Below, piece by piece: positions 9,457 through 18,739 of a stretch of 50,007 nt of DNA. Every line of letters starts with the position of its first letter. Position 1 is the first letter of the stretch. The stretch comes from a bacterium. GTDB taxonomy: Bacteria; Patescibacteriota; Saccharimonadia; Saccharimonadales; UBA4665. The translations under genes were made by a program, and so were the position numbers. The notes under the pieces are model-generated. The model was not told the DNA's origin. It saw only the letters and a list, made by a program, of their open reading frames with translations, and searched no databases. The DNA lies in contig JAJZMH010000001.1 of assembly GCA_021850365.1 (NCBI GenBank), positions 1-50,007 of the forward strand. The letters are read 5' to 3'.

Positions 9457-11955
9457 ATGAATAAAGAAGAAGTTCTAAAACTGGGCTTAGATAATTTATT
9501 AAAAAAATTAGAAACTTCTGAAGATGGATTAACTTCCTTTGAGGCAGAGGAACGATTAGATATTTATGGAAAAAATGTTTTTAAAATATCTCAGAAATTC
9601 AAAAAATTAAAAATATTACTAAAGCAATTTAAAAACTCTTTAATCTATTTTTTAATTGTTGCTTTAATTCTTTCAATTTTACTTAAAAATATTGATCAAG
9701 CAATTATTATATTTATAATCCTTTTAATCAATACTTCTTTATCCTACTACCAAGAATTACGATCAGATAAAGCAATTGATAGCCTTCAAAAATTAGTGGA
9801 TCGAGAAATTTTAACAATAAGAGACAATAAACAACTTTTAGTTTCTGAAAAAAATATTGTGCCGGGGGATATAGTTATCTTAAGGGAAGGTGATATAGTT
9901 CCAGCCGACATCAAACTCTATTTTGTTGAAAATTTATCCGTTAATGAATCTCAATTAAGCGGTGAATCATTACCTATTAACAAAACTGTAGAAAAAGATT
10001 CAATTACTTATGCCGGGAGTATTATTGAGACAGGAGAAGGAAAGGGTATAGTCTATGCTACAGGAATTAATACCGAATTAGGAAAAATAGCTCATCTATC
10101 TACGTCAACAAAAAGAATTACTCAATTCGAAAAATCTTTGAATGGCTTTAGTACTTTTTTAATAAAAGTAACTTCTTTATTTGTAATAGTTATTTTTATT
10201 TTAAAGCTAATAATTAATCAAAAATTATCAAATATAGATAACCTAGCTCTATTTGTAGTTGCCTTGCTCATAGCTGTTCTGCCGGAAGCAATGCCAGTAA
10301 TTGTTACTTTAACTTTATCCCGAGGAGCCATTAATCTATCCAAAAAACACGTCATCGCCAAAACACTAACATCTGTCGAGGATCTTGGAAATATTAACAT
10401 ACTATGTTCAGATAAAACGGGGACTCTAACAGAAAATAAATTAAGTATTAAGAATGTTTTTGCATCGGATCTAAAATTATTTCAGATTTTATCAATAGCT
10501 AGTTTAGAGAATTTTGACGAAAAAAGAAAAAAGTTTCAAAGTCCCTTTGATAAAGCATTCATTGATTACGTACCAAATAATTTAAAAAATGACGCGGCTA
10601 AATTCGAAAGACTACTGGAACTACCTTTTGATCCCACTTCTAGACGAAGAAGAATTGTAGCAAAACACTTTGATAAATACTATCTGATTGAAATAGGATC
10701 AGTTGAAACTTTACTAGAAATCTGTAAATATTCTAAGAAAAAAGAAGTTTATAAAATACTTAAAGAAGAAGGAAAAATTGGATTAAGACATTTAGGAATA
10801 GCCTATAAAGAACTTGCTAGAGTAGATCATAAATTTAATATTTTAGAGCATGAGAACGATTTAAGATTTGTAGGTTATGCATCACTAGATGATCCCGTTC
10901 GGAAATCTACAAAAAAGACTATAAAACTTGCTAAAGATTTAGGTATTGAAATAAAGATATTGTCAGGAGATAGTAGGGAAGTAACTTATTACGTTGCTAG
11001 CCAAGTTGGATTACTATCTAATCAAAATGATGTCTATGATGGAAGCCAGATAGATAAAATGTCCGATCATGAATTGTCTGGAATATTAAAAGATTCCAAT
11101 ACTTTTGCCAGATTAAACCCTGACCAAAAATATAGAATTATAAATTTGCTTAAATTAGCAGGAAACGTAGTCGGATATCAAGGGGACGGTATTAATGATG
11201 CACCAGCCCTCAAGCTAGCAGACGTAGCAATAGCAGTTAATAATGCTACTGATGTTGCTAAAGATAGTGCAGATATTCTTCTTTTAAGATCTGATATTGG
11301 TGTTGTGATTAATGGGATTAAGTCGGGGAGGGAAATTTTCGCAAACATTAATAAATATATTCGTTATGTTTTTGTTAGTAATTGGGGAAACTTTTTTGCT
11401 CTTTCAGTGCTTTATCTTATTAATATTAATGGACTACCGATAATTCCAATTCAGTTTTTACTAACTAGTTTAATTACTGAACTTCCTTGTTTTACGATAG
11501 CTACCGATAACGTAGAAAAGTCCGAACTACAACGACCAACTAAGTTTAATATCCATTCTCTGATGTTCATCTCAATGTTTTTGGGTAGTTTAACTGCTAT
11601 ATTTGAAATCATGTATTTTGGACTAGTAAAAAACCATTCTCAAAGCGTAGTCTCAAGTGCACTATATTTCTTCATAACTCTAATTTCATTCTTGATTATT
11701 CTATCAATCAGGAACAAAGATCATTTCTATAAAGCTCCTAAATTTTCAATACCCTTAATTGTTTCATTTATGTTAATAGGATTTATTGGACTTGGCATAG
11801 TATTTACCCCATATATTTCTAAATACTTATATTTTGTAAATCTAAACAGTCATATAATACTTATCTCAATAATTATGGCTCTATTTTATTTCTTAGTTCT
11901 AGATAAAGTTAAAGTTTGGTTTTATAAGACCAATTTTGGAGAGAAACTTAGTTAA
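9457..11955 (+). CDS. P-type cation-transporting ATPase, MgtA-like helix 4
   Basis: 832 aa. The domains are an N-terminal cation-ATPase region, the actuator loop (LSGES, replacing TGES), and the phosphorylation motif CSDKTGTLTENK with Asp at residue 319. The nucleotide domain and the hinge GDGINDAPALKLADVAIAV follow, then C-terminal membrane helices. Helix 4 is PEAMPVIVTLTLSRGA followed by INLSKKHVIAKTLTSVEDLG. This resembles type IIIB Mg2+ importers (PEMLPMIV.. RGA, then KRL.A..NFG) more than Ca2+ pumps (PEGLP). It probably works with the NRAMP-related gene immediately upstream. It could equally be a general type II cation pump. Confidence 0.85.
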   Translation: MNKEEVLKLGLDNLLKKLETSEDGLTSFEAEERLDIYGKNVFKISQKFKKLKILLKQFKNSLIYFLIVALILSILLKNIDQAIIIFIILLINTSLSYYQELRSDKAIDSLQKLVDREILTIRDNKQLLVSEKNIVPGDIVILREGDIVPADIKLYFVENLSVNESQLSGESLPINKTVEKDSITYAGSIIETGEGKGIVYATGINTELGKIAHLSTSTKRITQFEKSLNGFSTFLIKVTSLFVIVIFILKLIINQKLSNIDNLALFVVALLIAVLPEAMPVIVTLTLSRGAINLSKKHVIAKTLTSVEDLGNINILCSDKTGTLTENKLSIKNVFASDLKLFQILSIASLENFDEKRKKFQSPFDKAFIDYVPNNLKNDAAKFERLLELPFDPTSRRRRIVAKHFDKYYLIEIGSVETLLEICKYSKKKEVYKILKEEGKIGLRHLGIAYKELARVDHKFNILEHENDLRFVGYASLDDPVRKSTKKTIKLAKDLGIEIKILSGDSREVTYYVASQVGLLSNQNDVYDGSQIDKMSDHELSGILKDSNTFARLNPDQKYRIINLLKLAGNVVGYQGDGINDAPALKLADVAIAVNNATDVAKDSADILLLRSDIGVVINGIKSGREIFANINKYIRYVFVSNWGNFFALSVLYLININGLPIIPIQFLLTSLITELPCFTIATDNVEKSELQRPTKFNIHSLMFISMFLGSLTAIFEIMYFGLVKNHSQSVVSSALYFFITLISFLIILSIRNKDHFYKAPKFSIPLIVSFMLIGFIGLGIVFTPYISKYLYFVNLNSHIILISIIMALFYFLVLDKVKVWFYKTNFGEKLS

Positions 11956-11970
11956 ATACGATTTTTTTTG

Positions 11971-11976
11971 TATAAT
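11971..11976 (+). promoter_or_regulatory. -10 box of the LCP gene, leaderless
   Basis: TATAAT ends 8 bases before the ATG at 11985, placing +1 near 11983, about 2 nt upstream. No Shine-Dalgarno fits in that space. Confidence 0.5.
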
Positions 11977-11984
11977 GGTAAGCT

Positions 11985-13301
11985 ATGGACCGAAACAAAA
12001 AAATTAGACGTAGTATTGATGGTTTTATGATTCCAAATCAATCTAAAAATCCTCAAATGATTCCAAACAAAGAAATTAACCCAAATACAGATGAAACATT
12101 AGAACCCAAGAAGATATATTCACCGTCGCTATTTAATCTTCCAACTCAATCAAAATCAAGTAATAAGTTATTAAACACAACGCTTCCAAACAAACAATAT
12201 TCATCACAAAATATAGTTTCAAACAATAAGATCAAACCCAAGAAAAAGAGATCATTAAAAAGAAAAATACTAATAATTATTGCTATAATTCTTATTCTTT
12301 TAGTCGGTGTCGGTGTCTGGTTAGGATCAAGTGTGATAGGTAATATAGATAAGATATTCCACGGAAATCTATTTTCAGACGTTAATTCATTTTTGTCTAA
12401 TACTACCCTTAAAGGTCAATCCTCCGGTAGGGTAAATATATTGCTCATCGGAGATTCTACAGATCAAATGGGCCATGGTGGAGCAAGCTTAGCAGATACT
12501 ATCATAGTACTTAGTATCGACACCAAAAATAATAAAGTTTTTATGTTAAGTATACCTAGAGATCTTTGGGTTAATATCCCCGGATTTCCATATAACGATG
12601 GATGGCAGAAAATAAATGCTGGTAATGACGGAATGGGTAAAAACTTCTCTGGATATCCTGCAGGTGGACCAGGACAACTTGAACATCTAATAGTTACTGA
12701 TCTTGGCATACCAATAGATTACTATTCTGTATCAGATTACGGGGCATTCAGCTCAATCGTTAATGCCGTAGGTGGAATTACAGTAAATATCCAAAGTCCA
12801 GACCCTAGAGGGCTTTATGATCCTAATACAAATTTAAATTTACCTAATGGTATCGTTCATCTAAATGGTCAAGAAGCTCTCAATTTAGCTCGGGCTAGAG
12901 GTGATGGTCCAGGATCATATGGTTTTCCAAATAGTGATTTCGATCGAACCGCAAACCAAAGATTAATCCTTAGTGCAATAGCCACTAAAGCAAAGTCACT
13001 AGGTTTTTTGAGTAATCCTATTAAAATAAGTGATCTATTTAATGCACTTGGTAACAATATCCAAACAAACTTAAACCTATCAGATATTTTAGAATTAGTA
13101 AGATTAACTAAAGGATATAATTTAAACAATATTAAATCCTATGCCTATTGTTCAACGCTTACACAATCTAGCTGCGGAACACCGATTCTTACCGGCTACA
13201 TAGATCCATCGACTGGAGAAGATGCCCTAATACCAGTTGCAGGGATAGGGGATTATAGTGCAATGCAAAATTATTACCAACAATTAGTTAAAGAAAATTA
13301 A
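11985..13301 (+). CDS. LytR-CpsA-Psr (LCP) family cell-wall ligase
   Basis: 438 aa. A basic, disordered cytoplasmic N-terminus of about 90 residues precedes one transmembrane helix (ILIIIAIILILLVGVGVWLG). The LCP domain follows: LLIGDSTD, ADTIIVLSID, SIPRDLWVNIP (conserved Arg), the KINAG segment, and GQEALNLARAR with NSDFDRTANQR toward the end. LCP enzymes transfer lipid-linked glycopolymers to peptidoglycan on the outer face of the membrane. Some insertion is visible in the middle (NDGMGKNFSGYPAGGPGQLE). The gene has its own -10 box and is followed after 18 bp by a tRNA gene on the opposite strand. Confidence 0.9.
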   Translation: MDRNKKIRRSIDGFMIPNQSKNPQMIPNKEINPNTDETLEPKKIYSPSLFNLPTQSKSSNKLLNTTLPNKQYSSQNIVSNNKIKPKKKRSLKRKILIIIAIILILLVGVGVWLGSSVIGNIDKIFHGNLFSDVNSFLSNTTLKGQSSGRVNILLIGDSTDQMGHGGASLADTIIVLSIDTKNNKVFMLSIPRDLWVNIPGFPYNDGWQKINAGNDGMGKNFSGYPAGGPGQLEHLIVTDLGIPIDYYSVSDYGAFSSIVNAVGGITVNIQSPDPRGLYDPNTNLNLPNGIVHLNGQEALNLARARGDGPGSYGFPNSDFDRTANQRLILSAIATKAKSLGFLSNPIKISDLFNALGNNIQTNLNLSDILELVRLTKGYNLNNIKSYAYCSTLTQSSCGTPILTGYIDPSTGEDALIPVAGIGDYSAMQNYYQQLVKEN

Positions 13302-13319
13302 TCATAAAATAATTATTAT

Positions 13320-13395
13320 TGGTGACCTCTGCGGGATTCGAACCCGCGATTTTCTGGATGAGAACCAGATGTCCTAACCACTAGACGAAGAGGCC
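13320..13395 (-). tRNA. tRNA-Glu (anticodon CUC), CCA encoded
   Basis: On the minus strand the sequence folds as a complete cloverleaf. The 7-bp acceptor GGCCTCT/AGAGGTC includes one G-U. The D arm contains GTCTAGTGGTTAGGAC, typical of tRNA-Glu. The anticodon stem TCTGG/CCAGA has loop TTCTCAT (anticodon CTC), and the T arm GCGGG-TTCGAAT-CCCGC is perfect. The discriminator base is A and the CCA end is encoded in the DNA (13320-13322). It reads GAG codons. It is the only opposite-strand gene inside the 2.4-22.9 kb + strand run. Confidence 0.96.
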
Positions 13396-13486
13396 CTATA
13401 TAACAGATTATACCTTTTTTGAGGATTATATTAAAAAATAATGTTTGCAATCAGTTATTTAAAATCAGATAATACTAGATAAGCAT

Positions 13487-14776
13487 ATGCACGATATTTT
13501 ATATATTTATGTACTGGGCATAGTTATTCTAATATTTGGAATAATTCTTATACTATTTCATGTCAGCTCAAAACATAATTCAACAAAAAATAAAGAGTCT
13601 TTTTCTAAACCTAGTTCAAAAGACTATAGTTTCATCTTTAACGCTATAGACGAAGGGATTATTGTAATAGATGCAAATCAAAATATTTCACTTTTTAATC
13701 CAGCTGCAACATCAATAACTGGATGGAAACAAGAAGATGCATTAAATTTAAATATTAAACTAGTTATTCAGCTTTTAGACAATAAAAATGAAACTATTGA
13801 TGATCAAAACAATCCTTTTATTCAAGTTTTTAGAACAAAACAAAATATTCGAAGTAATAATTTACAGATAGTTAATAAAGATAAAACACCGATATCCTTA
13901 TCTATAAATGCTTATCCAATTATTGAAAATGATCAAGTCATTTCCGCGATAATTTTACTCCGAAATATTACCGAAGAAAAAAGAGAAGAAGAGCAACTAG
14001 TAGACTTCATAAGTACTGCATCGCACGAAATGAGAACTCCAGTTGCTGCAATTGAAGGATATCTTTCTCTTGCCATGAATAGTAAAATATCTAACATTGA
14101 TGATAAGGTAAGGGGTTATCTTGAAAAAGCCCATCTTGCAACTTCTCACTTAGGTCAATTATTTCAAGATTTACTTACAAGTGCCAAAGCAGAGGATGGA
14201 AGATTGACGAATCATCCTCAAGTAATTGAATTAGGTGCATTTTTAAAACAATTAACTGAAGATTTAAGATTTAGTGCTCAAAAAAAAGGATTAAGTATTG
14301 ATTTTGTAGTTGGATCAGAAGAAAAAATAAAAAATGAGATAGTTAATGAGAAAAATATCCTACCTTTCTATTACGTTTATGCAGATCCAGATAGACTTAA
14401 TGAAGTTATTACTAATTTATTTGATAATGCCATTAAATTCACGTCCGAAGGCGGGATAACAATCGGTATTACTTCAGATCAAAATATAGTACAAATCTTT
14501 ATTAAAGATACTGGTATAGGAATACCGAGTGAAGATATAAACCACTTATTCCAAAAATTTTATAGAGTAGATAACTCAGCAACTAGAACAATCGGGGGAA
14601 CAGGGTTAGGATTGTTCATTGCTAAAAAAATTATTGAATTATATAACGGCAAAATATGGGTCGAAAGTGAATTAAAGAAAGGGAGTACTTTTTATATTAA
14701 CTTACCGAAGTTAACAGATGTACAGAGACAAGAACTAAGTCGTAATCAGTCGAATGAAAATAAGGATATTGGATAA
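13487..14776 (+). CDS. PAS-domain sensor histidine kinase, single N-terminal membrane helix
   Basis: 429 aa. One transmembrane helix at about 4-24 is followed by a PAS domain (about 48-160: FNAIDEGIIVIDANQNISLFNPAA through IILLRNITEE). HisKA has its His in STASHEMRTPVAAIEGYLSL. The ATPase domain has NLFDNAIKFTSEGG, DTGIGIPSED and GGTGLGLFIAKKIIELYNG. All catalytic motifs are intact. The receiver protein at 14830 follows after 53 bp and is the likely partner. With no extracellular loop, sensing is probably cytoplasmic or at the membrane face. Confidence 0.9.
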   Translation: MHDILYIYVLGIVILIFGIILILFHVSSKHNSTKNKESFSKPSSKDYSFIFNAIDEGIIVIDANQNISLFNPAATSITGWKQEDALNLNIKLVIQLLDNKNETIDDQNNPFIQVFRTKQNIRSNNLQIVNKDKTPISLSINAYPIIENDQVISAIILLRNITEEKREEEQLVDFISTASHEMRTPVAAIEGYLSLAMNSKISNIDDKVRGYLEKAHLATSHLGQLFQDLLTSAKAEDGRLTNHPQVIELGAFLKQLTEDLRFSAQKKGLSIDFVVGSEEKIKNEIVNEKNILPFYYVYADPDRLNEVITNLFDNAIKFTSEGGITIGITSDQNIVQIFIKDTGIGIPSEDINHLFQKFYRVDNSATRTIGGTGLGLFIAKKIIELYNGKIWVESELKKGSTFYINLPKLTDVQRQELSRNQSNENKDIG

Positions 14777-14829
14777 TTAAGTAATGTGTATTAAAATAAG
14801 CATAATAACTATAAACTAAAGAAGGAAAT

Positions 14830-16014
14830 ATGGCCAAAGTACTTTTAGTAGAAGACGACAACAATTTAAGGGAAATTTATGAAGCTCGGATGCAAGCAGA
14901 AGGATATGAAGTCTATTCCGCTCATGACGGAGAAGAGGCCCTTGTAGTTGCTAAAGCGCAATTACCAGATTTAATCATTGCAGACGTAATGATGCCTCGA
15001 ATAAGTGGATTTGAAATGCTCGATATCATCAGAAATACTGATGGACTTAGAGACGTAAAGGTAATCATGTTAACAGCCCTAGGTCAGAATGAAGATCAAA
15101 AAAGAGCCCAAAATTTAGGAGCAGACAAGTATTTAGTTAAATCTCAAGTAACCCTAGAAGATATAGTTAAAGCTGCTAATGATTTAATTCCTAAAAATGA
15201 GCAAATTAATAACCAAACAATTCAAACTTCCGACAATACTCAAGATTCAAATCTAGGAAGTGACACTTCTCCTGAATTATCAAATACAACACCAGCTCCT
15301 GGTATTACAACCATTAATCGACCTCCCCAGACTGAAAATATTCCCATGCCAAATGTTACACCTGATCAACAAAATCAGTCTGTTCCACAAGATCAAAATT
15401 TAAATGATACTCAGGCGCATAATGATCAGATTTTAGATAATGCTATTGAAGAATTATATTCAAATCCTGAGGTAGAACCTGATCAAAGTGAACCAGTTGT
15501 TCCTTTAAACGTCAGTCCCATTTCTACGCCGACGCAATCTCAGAACATTAATGTTGTAGAAGAGAATAATGCAGAACCACCAATAAATATTCAACCAGAT
15601 CAGAGTTCAGTAATTAACGACGATAGTGATAATCTTGAAGTAAATCAGGAAACTGAAAACCAAGAACAATCAGAAATAAGTCAAAAAATAGATAATTTTG
15701 AAGAAAATATTGCTCCGACTGAAGAAAATTATCAATCAACTGATCAGAACATACCAAAAACAAATGACTACCAAAACCAGACCCAAGAATCCAATGAGAC
15801 TGTTATCGATCAACCAAATTTCGAAAATATGAACAACAATCCAGTTGCTTCAGAAAATAATTATCCAACTCCAGAACCTACAAATCAGATCCCACAAGAT
15901 ACAGCACCAACACAACCAGAAGAAAATATTGCAAATCCTCCAGTTAATCAAATTCCTGTTGTCCATGTTCCTAGTCAAAATGAAAACAATCCAGATTCAA
16001 ATATTACTATATAA
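14830..16014 (+). CDS. Response regulator receiver with long disordered tail
   Basis: 394 aa. Residues 1 to about 125 are a standard receiver: VEDDNN, phospho-acceptor Asp in LIIADVMMPRISGFE, Thr in IMLTALGQ, and Lys in YLVKSQV. The remaining about 265 residues are low complexity, rich in Asn, Gln, Pro, Glu, Asp and Ser, with no predicted fold, membrane segment or HTH. A Shine-Dalgarno (AGAAGGA) precedes the ATG. The tail may be a flexible tether or a multivalent interaction region; that is speculation. The pseudouridine synthase starts 9 bp after the stop. Confidence 0.85.
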   Translation: MAKVLLVEDDNNLREIYEARMQAEGYEVYSAHDGEEALVVAKAQLPDLIIADVMMPRISGFEMLDIIRNTDGLRDVKVIMLTALGQNEDQKRAQNLGADKYLVKSQVTLEDIVKAANDLIPKNEQINNQTIQTSDNTQDSNLGSDTSPELSNTTPAPGITTINRPPQTENIPMPNVTPDQQNQSVPQDQNLNDTQAHNDQILDNAIEELYSNPEVEPDQSEPVVPLNVSPISTPTQSQNINVVEENNAEPPINIQPDQSSVINDDSDNLEVNQETENQEQSEISQKIDNFEENIAPTEENYQSTDQNIPKTNDYQNQTQESNETVIDQPNFENMNNNPVASENNYPTPEPTNQIPQDTAPTQPEENIANPPVNQIPVVHVPSQNENNPDSNITI

Positions 16015-16023
16015 CTGCATCAA

Positions 16024-16683
16024 ATGCGTATAAATCGATTTATATCGATAGCAACTGGTCTTAGTAGAAGAGCTGCCGATAAGCTTATATCTTCGGGTAA
16101 TGTTTTATTAAATGATCATGTAGCAACAATTGGAGAAGACGTTAGTGATAAAGATCAACTAAAAATTAATGATCAGTTATTAAAATTGCCTGATAAATAT
16201 AAATTAATACTATTTAATAAACCTTCAGGCTATATTGTGAGCAGAAAAGGTCAGGGACAAAAAACCATTTATGACATTTTAGACAATAAATATTTTAAAT
16301 TAAAGCCAATAGGTAGGTTAGATAAAGATTCATCTGGATTACTACTATTAACAAATGATGGAATATTAGCAAATAAACTTACTCATCCCAAAAATATGAA
16401 ACAGAAAACTTATATCATATCTACAGATAAATTAATTACTCCAGAAGATCTAAAATTGTTAAATAAAGGAATTTTATTAGATGACGGAGTAAGTAAATTA
16501 AAAATAAACTATCTTAATTCAGAATTTAATTATAAAATAGTTATCCACGAAGGTAGAAATCGTCAGATTAGAAGAACACTGTCTAAGTTGGGATACAACA
16601 TAACAACTCTTCATCGAATATCATTTGGTAAATATCTAATAGGTAATTTAAAACCAGGCGAAGTTAAAGAAATTAATGAGTAA
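16024..16683 (+). CDS. RsuA/RluB-family rRNA pseudouridine synthase
   Basis: 219 aa. An N-terminal S4 RNA-binding domain (MRINRFISIATGLSRRAADK, about 1-60) precedes the catalytic domain, with the active-site Asp in PIGRLDKDSSGLLLLTNDG. A typical C-terminal segment is HEGRNRQIRRTLSKLGY. The enzyme isomerises a specific uridine to pseudouridine in rRNA or a similar target. Whether it modifies 16S (RsuA) or 23S (RluB) cannot be told. The last 8 bases overlap the start of der, suggesting translational coupling. Confidence 0.9.
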   Translation: MRINRFISIATGLSRRAADKLISSGNVLLNDHVATIGEDVSDKDQLKINDQLLKLPDKYKLILFNKPSGYIVSRKGQGQKTIYDILDNKYFKLKPIGRLDKDSSGLLLLTNDGILANKLTHPKNMKQKTYIISTDKLITPEDLKLLNKGILLDDGVSKLKINYLNSEFNYKIVIHEGRNRQIRRTLSKLGYNITTLHRISFGKYLIGNLKPGEVKEINE

Positions 16684-18040
16684 AACAGCAAGAACCCCAG
16701 TAATAGCAATAGTAGGTCGAACAAACGTAGGAAAATCTAGTTTGTATAATACTTTTTTAGGTAAAAAAGATGCCATTACAGCAACAGAAGAAGGAACTAC
16801 AAGAGATAGTCTAATGTCCAAATTAACATGGAATGATAGTGAATTTTGGATAGTTGACACTGCTGGAATGAAAACACCAGAAGATGATTTTGAGTTAAGC
16901 ATCCAAGATCAAATATCGCAAGCAGTTGAAAATGCTGATTTAATCCTTTTCGTTGTTGAAGCTGATGTTCCATTTAATAATGAAGACAGAAAACTATCTG
17001 AAAAGCTTTTAAAAAGTAATAAACCAGTTTTTTTAGTTATTAATAAAGTAGATAAAGTTAAAAATATATCTGAAATAGATCATTCAAAACATACTGGGAT
17101 TAAAGATTCTTTTCTAATTTCGACAACACAAAAACGGGGGATTAACAATTTATTAGATTCAATAACAGCAAATCTTCCGGTAATTCATCCCCAAAAAGTT
17201 AATTTAGATAAAATTACTATTAGTCTTATTGGCAGACCAAATGTTGGTAAGTCCAACTTATTTAATAGTTTACTTAAAAAACAGCATGCTATTGTTTCGC
17301 CTAGAGCAGGCACTACAAGAGATATAAATAGAAACGAAATTAAGTTTAATTCTAAATCTATTCAAATTTTAGATACAGCTGGGATAAGAAGATCGGGTAA
17401 GATTGAAGTTGGGATTGAAAAATTTAGTGTACTAAGAACTCTATCGGCAATCGAAGAATCCGATATATGCTTACTTTTATTAGATGTAAATCAAATTGAT
17501 GTTCAGCTTGATCAGAAAATTGCCGGATTAATAAAAGATAGTAGCAAGGGAATAATAATAGTGGTTACCAAATGGGATATTGCAGAAGACAAAGATCCTT
17601 ATTTAAGAGATAAGATTGCGGCAATTATTAAAAGAAATTTTGATTTTATTCCGTTCGCTCCTCTTATATTTACCAGCTCTATAACCGGTCAGAATATAAC
17701 CAAGATTTTTGAGATTGTTCTAGATGTATATAAAGAAAGAAATAAGAAGGTACTTACTAGAAAATTAAATGATTGGTTAAGTATGGTTACCGCGCAACAC
17801 GCACCCGCCGGATTAAAAAATAGAACTCCTAAGTTAAATTATATGGTTCAAGAAACAGACAACGATAAGCCTGCATTTAAAATCTTTGGATCAAATACAA
17901 AATATATTCATTGGAGCTATAGAAGATACTTAGAAAATAAATTAAGATCAGAATTTGGATTTGAGGGTAATCCTATTGAGCTATGGTTTATAGAAAAACA
18001 TGTGGCTCATAAATATAGACAAAGACCAAAAAAACTATAA
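16676..18040 (+). CDS. der: Ribosome-assembly GTPase Der (EngA)
   Basis: 454 aa, usual length. Two tandem GTPase domains are visible: the first with GRTNVGKSS, DTAGM and NKVD, the second with GRPNVGKSN, DTAGI and TKWD. A C-terminal KH-like domain ends in basic residues (HVAHKYRQRPKKL). Der binds the 50S subunit and is needed for its maturation. The start ATG at 16676 lies inside the end of the pseudouridine synthase, another rRNA-maturation gene, so the pair is probably co-translated. Confidence 0.96.
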   Translation: MSKTARTPVIAIVGRTNVGKSSLYNTFLGKKDAITATEEGTTRDSLMSKLTWNDSEFWIVDTAGMKTPEDDFELSIQDQISQAVENADLILFVVEADVPFNNEDRKLSEKLLKSNKPVFLVINKVDKVKNISEIDHSKHTGIKDSFLISTTQKRGINNLLDSITANLPVIHPQKVNLDKITISLIGRPNVGKSNLFNSLLKKQHAIVSPRAGTTRDINRNEIKFNSKSIQILDTAGIRRSGKIEVGIEKFSVLRTLSAIEESDICLLLLDVNQIDVQLDQKIAGLIKDSSKGIIIVVTKWDIAEDKDPYLRDKIAAIIKRNFDFIPFAPLIFTSSITGQNITKIFEIVLDVYKERNKKVLTRKLNDWLSMVTAQHAPAGLKNRTPKLNYMVQETDNDKPAFKIFGSNTKYIHWSYRRYLENKLRSEFGFEGNPIELWFIEKHVAHKYRQRPKKL

Positions 18041-18066
18041 ATTTAGTAATTTAAAATTACAAAGTA

Positions 18067-18072
18067 TATAAT
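18067..18072 (+). promoter_or_regulatory. -10 box of pth, near-leaderless
   Basis: TATAAT ends 8 bases before the ATG at 18081. Just upstream, 18046-18060 holds the AT-rich inverted repeat GTAATTTAAAATTAC, which could be a weak terminator of der or an operator. Confidence 0.4.
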
Positions 18073-18080
18073 TATATAAA

Positions 18081-18731
18081 ATGAGTTGGCTACAAAAAAG
18101 ACCGCAAGTATCTAATCCTACATTATTTTTTAATGCAAACAATGAATCTACCAAATTAATAGTAGGACTGGGCAATATAGGAGATGATTATAGGCAAACC
18201 AGACATAATATAGGATTTCAGTGTTTAGATAATTTTATTCTTAATTATGAAGAATTCAATCAAACTTGGACATTAAAAAAAGATTTCAGCGGACTTATCA
18301 GTACTGGATTAATAAACAATAAAAAATGTATCTTGTTAAAACCAACTACGATGATGAATAACAGTGGTCTAGCGGTTAGATTAGTAAGCAATTATTACAA
18401 GATACCGCCGGAAAATATTATTATAATTCATGATGAGTTAGATCTTCCATTTGGACGCATTAAAACTCAAAGTGGTGGCCGAGATGCTGGTCATAATGGA
18501 ATTAAATCAATTACCGATAATATAAAGACAGAAAATTACAGTAGAGTCAGAATTGGTATACAAAATGAGTTATCAGATAAAACAGATACTTCGGATTTTG
18601 TATTATCTAATTTTAGTAAGTCTGAAATGCAACATATACCCAACTTATTTAAAGAAGTATCTTCTATTATTTCAGAATTCATCTTTGGAATAGGTCCGCT
18701 ACCAACAGAAAATAGAAATTTTATAGTTTAA
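18081..18731 (+). CDS. pth: Peptidyl-tRNA hydrolase
   Basis: 216 aa, about 25 residues longer at the N terminus than typical. The enzyme frees tRNA from peptidyl-tRNA that has dropped off the ribosome. Visible signatures: LIVGLGNIGDDYRQTRHNIGF with the catalytic His, KPTTMMNNSG, HDELDLPFG with the catalytic Asp, and GGRDAGHNGIKSI. The N-terminal extension (MSWLQKRPQVSNPTLFFNAN) has no known role. The start fits a nearly leaderless transcript. A GC-rich structured region begins within 10 bp of the stop codon. Confidence 0.95.
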   Translation: MSWLQKRPQVSNPTLFFNANNESTKLIVGLGNIGDDYRQTRHNIGFQCLDNFILNYEEFNQTWTLKKDFSGLISTGLINNKKCILLKPTTMMNNSGLAVRLVSNYYKIPPENIIIIHDELDLPFGRIKTQSGGRDAGHNGIKSITDNIKTENYSRVRIGIQNELSDKTDTSDFVLSNFSKSEMQHIPNLFKEVSSIISEFIFGIGPLPTENRNFIV

Positions 18732-18739
18732 ACTAAAAG

